Part shown: positions 51,736-57,737 of the stretch, one piece after another
Layout of the letters: every line of letters starts with the position of its first letter
Numbering within the stretch: position 1 is the stretch's first letter
Source of the DNA: Coleofasciculaceae cyanobacterium
GTDB taxonomy: Bacteria; Cyanobacteriota; Cyanobacteriia; Cyanobacteriales; Xenococcaceae
NCBI GenBank assembly: GCA_036703275.1
Contig: DATNPK010000094.1
Location: 1 to 57,737 of the forward strand
Length of the DNA: 57,737 nt
Direction: 5' to 3'
Program-made: the position numbers and the translations under genes
Notes under the pieces: model-generated
What the model saw: only the letters and a program-made list of their open reading frames with translations
The model's database searches: none
What the model was told of the DNA's origin: nothing

Positions 51736-53652
51736 CCAATCAAAGCCTTGCTTAATAACCAGGCAGAAAGATTAAAAACCTACACCGAAATGGTAGGTTT
51801 ACGACGTTTTGTTTGGCATGGAGATATCAAAGCATCAGAGAAAAAAGCGTCGCTCAAAGAACCTGCCCATATTTTAATGACTACCCCTGAGTCATTAGAG
51901 GTAATGCTTTTGTCTTCCAAAGTTCCTCACGCGAAACTTTTCGCAGATTTACGAACAGTTATAGTAGATGAGATTCATGCTTTAGCAGGAAGCGATCGCG
52001 GTACTCATTTAATTTCTGTATTTGAAAGGTTATTTCGCTGTACCCAAAACGATGTGCAGCGTATTGGCTTAAGTGCAACAGTTGGCAATCCTCAAGATAT
52101 TTTGCAATGGCTACAGGGAACATCTCAACGACAAGGCTGCATTATAGATCCGCCTCACGTTCCCTCTAAAAAAGACCTCCGCATTTACTATCAAGAAACC
52201 ACAAGAGCGATCGCTCAACAAGCTAGTCAAATAGCTCAAGGTCAAAAAAGTCTTTTTTTCTGTCAAAGTCGCTCATTAGCCGAAAAAATTGCCGAGCAAA
52301 TGCAAGATAGAGATATAGACGTATTTGTACATCATAGTTCTGTATCAGCAGAAGAAAGAACCACTGCCGAAGAACGTTTTCATCGTGGTGGTAACACCAG
52401 TATTGTCTGCACTTCTACCTTAGAACTAGGAATTGATGTGGGCGACTTAGATTTAGTGCTACAAGCCAATGCTCCTACTACTGTTTCTTCATTTCTCCAG
52501 CGCTTGGGAAGAACAGGCAGAAGATCGGGTCAAAGAGCTAACACCACCTTTTTTTGTGAAGATACAGAAACAGTTCTCCAGGCGATCGCATTAGTCGAAT
52601 TAGCCAAAAAAGGCTGGGTTGAATCTGTATCAATAAACAATCGAGTTTGGTCGGTATTAGTTCATCAGATTTTAGCTCTCACACTTCAATTTGGCGCAAT
52701 TAGTGCAGACCAATGTTGGCAACAATTATCAGTCATTTCCGATTTCTCTGGCATTAGCCACGCTGAATTTGAACATTTAATCGCTCACATGGTTCGGGAA
52801 AACTTCTTATTTCTCTCACAAGGATTGCTTTCGATCGCAGATAAAACAGAAAAAACTTTTGGTCGCCGAAACTTCAGGGAAATTTATGCCGTTTTTAGTA
52901 GCCCTCAACTTTACAAAGTTGCCACCGAAACAGATTACGTTATCGGTTCATTAGAACAAAATTTTGTTGATAAGCTTGTTGAGGAAATGAGTTCTTTTCT
53001 TTTAAGCGGTAAAGCGTGGATAGTAAATTACATTAATCATCAAGATAGAACAGTAAAAGTAATACCCGCCCCTCGTGGCAAACAACCTACCTGGGGTGGT
53101 TTTATTCCTCAGCTACTTAGCTTTGAGGTGTGCCAACAGATCCAGGAATTGCTCGTAAAACGCGATCGCATTCCTTATATAGATGAAAAATCACAATTAT
53201 CCCTGAATGAATGGAGAAAAGAACTAAGTCCAGTTTTAGATTGTGCAGGAATTAACATTAGTATTGAAGGGGAACGAGTTCTCTGGTGGACTTTCGCTGG
53301 CGGACAAATCAATCACACTCTTAAGTATGGAATCCAGGTTCAAAAAGACTGGAAAATCGTCGCTGACAACTTTAAATTAAAAATTGAAGGTAGTGGACTT
53401 ACTCCTCAGACATTACAGCAAACAATTGTCTATTTGAGTACTAAAGATTTTTGGCAAGATGCTTCAACTAAATCATTCATCAAAGCTAACTTACCGAACT
53501 ATAGACTGAGCAAATTTCAATCTGCTTTGCCAGCCAACTATTCTTTAGAAATAGTTGAGAATTACTTGTTGGATATATTTAACACTATCAATTTTTTGGG
53601 TGAATTTTTAAACAGAACAAAAATAAAACAAGAAGCGTTTGGTGGAGATTGA
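51736..53652 (+). pseudogene. Lhr-like superfamily 2 helicase, 5'-truncated
   Basis: The coding sequence starts abruptly at motif Ia (PIKALLNNQAERLKTYTEMV GLRRFVWHGD), right next to the transposon-end remnant. Walker A and the Q motif (about 100-130 residues) are missing. Downstream everything is intact: DEIHAL (motif II), LSATVGN (III), TSTLELGIDVGDLD, QRLGRTGRR (VI), then a winged-helix and Lhr-type C-terminal region (WWTFAGGQINHTLKYGIQVQ). The first usable start is a TTG at 51748. It cannot hydrolyse ATP without the P-loop, so it is inactive as a helicase. Lhr-like helicases are common in defence islands. It is 58 bases upstream of the GTPase gene. Confidence 0.85.
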
Positions 53653-53710
53653 TAAGTTTTGCCATTTTGGGAACACTTAAATTAATGAAGCAATAAACAA
53701 ATTTTTTAAA

Positions 53711-55945
53711 ATGGTTCAAACGATTACTGATAATAATAAGCTTTCCAGATCTGTTCAGATTGAACAAATTATTAAAAAACGGCAGCCATTAGTCAATCAA
53801 ATAAAAGCAGTACAAGAAAACCTCAACTTTATATCCGACTCAGTAAATGAAATCAAAGATAAACGCGACTGTCTATTAAAACAGGTAGATGATGCGATAA
53901 TTATCGCCAAATTGGAGGATATTAGCTGTTTATCTATCATTGACAAAATTAGCTCTGAATTGAATGCTTTGGAAAAGCTAACGTCTCGTTTTTCACGCCG
54001 TACTTTAAACATTGGAGTTGTGGGTAGAGCAAGACAAGGTAAAAGCCGATTATTGCAAAGTTTAACTGGACTATCGAAAGCTGAAATTCCCGATGGAGAC
54101 GATCAACACTGTACGGGAGTTAGAAGTAATATTTATCATATTGCGGGAATAGAAACTTATGCTGAAGTTTATTTCCATTCAGAATATTCTTTTTTAAATG
54201 AAGTTATTACTCCTTATTACCAACAGCTAAACTTAGGAGATGTACCTAAATCTGTAGAGAAATTTGCTAATTCTCCATTGCCAGAATTAGACACAATCAA
54301 GGTAGCGTTAGACAAAGCCAAGTACGAGCATCTTAAAAAATATCATCAGCATATCGAGCGATACAACCACTTATTTCAGCAAAATACTCATCTACGAATC
54401 ACCAAAGATCAAATTAGAGAGTATGTAGCTCAAGACAATGTACAGGGAGACCGTATTTACTATACATATCTGGCTGTAAAAAAAGTAGATATTTATTGCA
54501 CCTTTCCTAATCAAGATATCGGACAGATTGCATTAGTAGATATGCCAGGTCTAGGGGATACGGGAATTGGCGATGCCGAACGGATGATTAAGACTCTGGG
54601 ACAAGATATAGATGCAGTCTTGTTTGTTCGTATGCCCAAATCGATGGGAGATGTTTGGTCAGAAGAAGATGTAAGTCTTTATGATTTAGCAAATAGCACC
54701 TTGACTGACTTACCAATTCAAGAATGGTCTTTTATGGTTCTCAATCATGTTGTTGCCATTGATAATTATAAAAACTGTATTAGTCTGAAAAATGATATTG
54801 CTAATCAGCACATTGATGTTCAAGCCGCTATTCTTTGTGACTGCGCTAATCAAACAGAAGCACAGACAGCAGTACTAGATCGAGTAATTGATTATTTAAC
54901 TCAAAGAATTGATGTTTTAGATCACAAATATGCCTCAGCTTGCCAGTATAGACTGCTAGGACTTCAAAAGGAAATCGATCGAGAATTAGAAAAAGCTAAT
55001 ACTGCCTTTGGACAGAAAACAACTTGTGATTGGTCTCGATATTCTGTCCGCTTATTTCATAAGCTCTGGAATGAACTGAGAGAAAACCTTGAAGGGCTTA
55101 CCAGATCTATGATTCAATACAGAGATGCTGAAGATGAGAGTTTTGCTTCAGCAGTAAACCAAGCCGTTAAACATTGTCGCGATCATCCTGGTGTTCCCAG
55201 TGTCGAGCAAATTCTCAAGAAACGAGATCGCTATGGTTCATTTGAAAGTGCCTATTCAGAATGTCAACATGAAGTAAGAACTAGATTATCTAAACGTTTT
55301 CTAAACCTTAATATTGCTCTACGAGAATCTTTAGAAAAATCAAAGTCCCAAGTAGCTACCGTATTAGCAGAATATGCAAAGCTAAAATACATCGCATCAG
55401 GGGAAGGTAGCGTTCTTTTACTCAACATGGAAAGAAAAATACCTGAAGATTTGGCAGATCTTAAATTGGGTTTTTCAACCTTAGCTAGCTTCGATTTGCA
55501 ATATCATGGTTTAATTCAGCATCGAATTAGAAAACATTTAGATGTTTTGACTCCCGACAGAACCAAATATAAGTTTAATGATTTATTTAGTAATTTTTTG
55601 GGTCAGCCTAATAGCAACGAAGAAAAGGCTAAGAAAATATATCAAAATCTTCGTCAGGCACAAATTGAAGCCGTAAATAATTGTGAAAAAGAGCTTAAAA
55701 ATATACTGGTTGAACCTAGTCAAGCAGGTTTTGCAATTATCGAAGAATTCGTAGATCGTGTTGTTAGAGCTGAAGGGATAAGAGAAGAATGGGAGATTTT
55801 TTTACAGGAGTTTGCTTCTCAAATTTGGCAAGAACAGTTTGCATCAGTAAATTCTAGTTCTCTTCTCAAAGAAGAATGGATGTACGTAATTAAGCAAGTA
55901 CAGCAAAAGAACACAATAGAAAGTTTTAAATTTGCTCATAAGTGA
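53711..55945 (+). CDS. Dynamin-like GTPase
   Basis: A 744-residue large GTPase. An N-terminal helical stretch (about 15-95), the P-loop GRARQGKS (105-112), a switch region around CTGVRSN and G3 motif DMPGLGDTG (277-285) define the domain. The G4 motif is weak (LNHVVAID instead of TKxD). A long helical stalk-like region fills about 390-744 (KEIDRELEKANTAF ... RVVRAEGIREEWEIFLQEFA). No membrane helix is predicted, so membrane contact would be peripheral. Bacterial dynamins remodel membranes, and some protect against phage. Its neighbours are a truncated helicase and, convergently, a membrane-active candidate plus a truncated second GTPase. Confidence 0.85.
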   Translation: MVQTITDNNKLSRSVQIEQIIKKRQPLVNQIKAVQENLNFISDSVNEIKDKRDCLLKQVDDAIIIAKLEDISCLSIIDKISSELNALEKLTSRFSRRTLNIGVVGRARQGKSRLLQSLTGLSKAEIPDGDDQHCTGVRSNIYHIAGIETYAEVYFHSEYSFLNEVITPYYQQLNLGDVPKSVEKFANSPLPELDTIKVALDKAKYEHLKKYHQHIERYNHLFQQNTHLRITKDQIREYVAQDNVQGDRIYYTYLAVKKVDIYCTFPNQDIGQIALVDMPGLGDTGIGDAERMIKTLGQDIDAVLFVRMPKSMGDVWSEEDVSLYDLANSTLTDLPIQEWSFMVLNHVVAIDNYKNCISLKNDIANQHIDVQAAILCDCANQTEAQTAVLDRVIDYLTQRIDVLDHKYASACQYRLLGLQKEIDRELEKANTAFGQKTTCDWSRYSVRLFHKLWNELRENLEGLTRSMIQYRDAEDESFASAVNQAVKHCRDHPGVPSVEQILKKRDRYGSFESAYSECQHEVRTRLSKRFLNLNIALRESLEKSKSQVATVLAEYAKLKYIASGEGSVLLLNMERKIPEDLADLKLGFSTLASFDLQYHGLIQHRIRKHLDVLTPDRTKYKFNDLFSNFLGQPNSNEEKAKKIYQNLRQAQIEAVNNCEKELKNILVEPSQAGFAIIEEFVDRVVRAEGIREEWEIFLQEFASQIWQEQFASVNSSSLLKEEWMYVIKQVQQKNTIESFKFAHK

Positions 55946-56027
55946 GCAAGATGATCGACGCTAGTTTTTTATGCTTGATTGGTTAGTTAAGAAAAACGTC
56001 AAACTAATTTAAATTTACAGTCTCTTT

Positions 56028-56051
56028 GAAAGCGGGCGATCGCTCGCTTTC
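56028..56051. terminator. Palindromic terminator between convergent genes
   Basis: GAAAGCGGGCGATCGCTCGC followed by TTTC is a nearly perfect 24-base palindrome centred on HIP1. AT-rich runs lie on both sides, between the GTPase gene and the opposing 417-residue gene. Confidence 0.6.
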
Positions 56052-56100
56052 ATTTTAAAATTTTAAAAGTGCGGAAGAAGAGTCTGTCTTTATTTCTTGC

Positions 56101-57354
56101 TCAACAAGGTAATGTGTACCAACTAGCCTCTTCTTGTTTACTAGGTAATAGCTCAAGACTACTTTTAACTCCTGTTTTTTGGCATAGGAAAGCAAAATCT
56201 TGTAAGGTTTCTAATCTAGCTGATAGCTCGCTAAAAGTATCTAGATATTCTGCTACTGCTACTTGCTGATAAATCCAACTGCGATCGTATTGTGAAGTAT
56301 AAGACATCTGAAATTCAACTGCAATGTCATCCTGCTTTTCTTGTTTTTTCTCTAGAGATAAATTGCGATCGCCTGAAGAAATATTGATGATTCTATTTAC
56401 TCTTTCTTGACTAATATGTTGCTTGAATACTGGTGCTGTAAATCGATAGGTTGTGTTTAGTTCAGGACGCTCTCGTTTTAATAAACTATTTGCCCATTGT
56501 TCGGCATTTTGTTTAAATTTGGGAACTTCTAAACTGAGTAATTCTTGTGCCTCATCAAACATCCCAACTTCTAATAATAAATGAGCCTCTGTTGCGGTAG
56601 CTACCGCCCATCCTTGAGTAGCTATATCAGCTAATAACATCTTTTGGGGTTCTAATTCAGGGGTAATTTGTAATGCTTGGTCACACACGATCATCCGTAC
56701 TTTAGAAGCAACTTTTAAAGCGGACTGAATAGAAGTATTGGGGAAGCGATCTTTTGCTATTAATTCGGCACGTAGTTCGGCTATTTCTTTAATTAGAATT
56801 GTCCGATAAAGTTGATTAATCGCATCCGCGAGATGAATTTGCCCTTGTCGATTTTCTTGCACTAATAAATGTAGGTATGCTAATTGTCCAGATAAGACAT
56901 CAAAACGTTCGTTAATATTTTTAAATCCTGCTTCCATTGACTGCTGCATTTTACCCAAGGAAGTTTGGATTTTATTGAGTTTGTAACCCATATAAGCAAA
57001 TCCAGCGACGCTAATTCCTACATTGAGTACGCTAGCTCCTGCTGCAATTTGAGATAATCCTAATATGGGATTTAGCATTTGTTGAACTTGATTCAGTTGG
57101 CTACTAACTTTATTCAACTTGTGAATAGTAATACCATGACCAGCAATATCTGAAGTAATTTTAGCTGCACCCAACAATGGATTGGCAGCAAAAGTCATTA
57201 AATTACTTGTTAGTGCAGGAGATTCTACTAAATGACGTACAATTTGACCCGTGGCTGTTTCTCTAATCACACCACCATATCGTGTCAAAGTTCCATTTAA
57301 TAAACCTTGAATTATAGCTGGATCTTTAATTAAAAAAGTTGGATTAATTATCAT
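56101..57354 (-). CDS. Putative membrane-active protein paired with dynamin-like genes
   Basis: A 417-residue protein of unrecognised family. Residues 95-124 form a Gly/Ala-rich hydrophobic stretch (NPILGLSQIAAGASVLNVGI SVAGFAYMGY). It is flanked on both sides by amphipathic or coiled-coil helices (HKLNKVSSQLNQVQQML before, LNKIQTSLGKMQQSMEAGFK after), a layout seen in membrane-inserting effectors. The C-terminal 230 residues are helical and polar, with LLEVGMFDEAQELLSLEVPK. There is no signal peptide. It lies 95 bases downstream of a GTPase stub on the same strand, suggesting a former two-gene unit of GTPase plus membrane partner. Function inferred only from context. Confidence 0.7.
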   Translation of the reverse strand: MIINPTFLIKDPAIIQGLLNGTLTRYGGVIRETATGQIVRHLVESPALTSNLMTFAANPLLGAAKITSDIAGHGITIHKLNKVSSQLNQVQQMLNPILGLSQIAAGASVLNVGISVAGFAYMGYKLNKIQTSLGKMQQSMEAGFKNINERFDVLSGQLAYLHLLVQENRQGQIHLADAINQLYRTILIKEIAELRAELIAKDRFPNTSIQSALKVASKVRMIVCDQALQITPELEPQKMLLADIATQGWAVATATEAHLLLEVGMFDEAQELLSLEVPKFKQNAEQWANSLLKRERPELNTTYRFTAPVFKQHISQERVNRIINISSGDRNLSLEKKQEKQDDIAVEFQMSYTSQYDRSWIYQQVAVAEYLDTFSELSARLETLQDFAFLCQKTGVKSSLELLPSKQEEASWYTLPC

Positions 57355-57449
57355 CAGTATTACCTCAAACTAGCGACTGTAAAACTCAGTATTTTCATAA
57401 GCTTTACACGATAATCTGGGAGAAACTGTAAATTGAGGCGATCGCTTTC

Positions 57450-57662
57450 CTAATTCGATCCAATAGTCGCAATAGTAAAATTAGGATTAGTTAACCTAGC
57501 TACTGACTCTTCATAAGCCTGTCGAAACTCTAATAAAGAATCTTGAATATTCGGACTATCTAAAATATCAGCATGATTTTGAGCTAAGTCAGCGATAGCA
57601 TTACCTAATTGTTTCAAGCGCTCGCGAACTTGCTCAAAAATACCGTTAATTTCTGTTGTCAT
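57450..57662 (-). pseudogene. N-terminal stub of a second dynamin-like GTPase
   Basis: A 70-residue frame, MTTEINGIFEQVRERLKQLG ... ESVARLTNPNFTIATIGSN then stop. Its end is the first strand and first residues of a P-loop (usual continuation G-x-x-SSGKST). The rest of the GTPase is absent: the downstream gene begins 95 bases later. The break occurs next to a HIP1-like GCGATCGC. A deletion from the P-loop to the gene end would explain it. No other dynamin part is found on this strand. Confidence 0.7.
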
Positions 57663-57737
57663 GTATTTTATTTATGGTGCGAGAATTAAGCACAGCCTTA
57701 CACAAAGGCTATATTTATATTCTTCCCAAACAACTAG

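Noticed and set aside
51748-53652. Full-length active helicase
   Set aside because: The frame begins at motif Ia; neither Walker A nor the Q motif can be found in any frame upstream before the tRNA gene.

Overview
The window is chromosomal DNA of a cyanobacterium. HIP1 octamers (GCGATCGC) are scattered throughout. It carries psbH with a divergent psbN, rpsO followed by a PAM68-type photosystem II assembly gene, a system II cytochrome c maturation protein (CcsA/CcsB), tatA, an SLH-domain iron-uptake porin and a TamB homologue. The density of palindromic repeats and broken genes resembles larger unicellular, pleurocapsalean or filamentous genomes more than compact picocyanobacteria; this placement is inference.

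Layout. 1-4.0 kb: repeat block, XisF-like serine recombinase, Fur-box-controlled iron porin, glyoxalase I. 4.1-4.7 kb: glutaminase pseudogene split by a repeat. 4.9-11.5 kb: TamB and a membrane protein. 12-15 kb: short DUF4347 protein, CcsA, frameshifted DUF4336 gene, Rieske protein. 15.6-19.4 kb: Ser/Thr kinase, then a heme-type HAMP sensor divergent from a PhnD-like lipoprotein and a flavin-oxidase-fold protein. 19.6-24.4 kb: mnmG, hpnA, cupin, fused pyrF-pyrE. 24.7-26.7 kb: decayed siderophore-uptake locus. 26.8-33.6 kb: YkgJ protein, SLC12-type transporter, rpsO-pam68, DUF29, broken GNAT, aroF, DUF3082. 33.6-38.9 kb: repeats, a broken TPR gene flanked by copies of the ileS 3' end, and ileS with several in-frame repeat-derived insertions. 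39.1-43.0 kb: a protein of exact 28-residue repeats and natF-natG. 43.1-45.3 kb: group II intron with an RT-maturase-HNH protein. 45.7-48.5 kb: class D beta-lactamase, alpha/beta hydrolase, psbN/psbH, tatA. 48.6-51.2 kb: decayed MoxR / methyltransferase / DUF58 cluster. 51.5-57.7 kb: tRNA-Val(TAC), a Tn7/CAST-like transposon-end remnant, a 5'-truncated Lhr-like helicase, a dynamin-like GTPase, and a convergent pair made of a membrane-active candidate protein and a GTPase cut off at its P-loop.

Two themes dominate. First, a family of short palindromic repeats (modules such as GCGAAGCGGTAT, CCTTTAGGAC and ACCGCACTCCGCCC) sits between genes, has broken some genes, and is tolerated in frame in others (ileS, tamB, the GNAT gene). 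Second, accessory genes are decaying: at least eight loci show nonsense, frameshift or truncation changes. The most unusual places are the transposon-end remnant beside tRNA-Val with its truncated helicase and dynamin genes, the ileS 3'-end copies flanking the TPR gene, and the 28-residue-repeat protein.

All identifications come from reading motifs and from memory of protein families; no database search was run.
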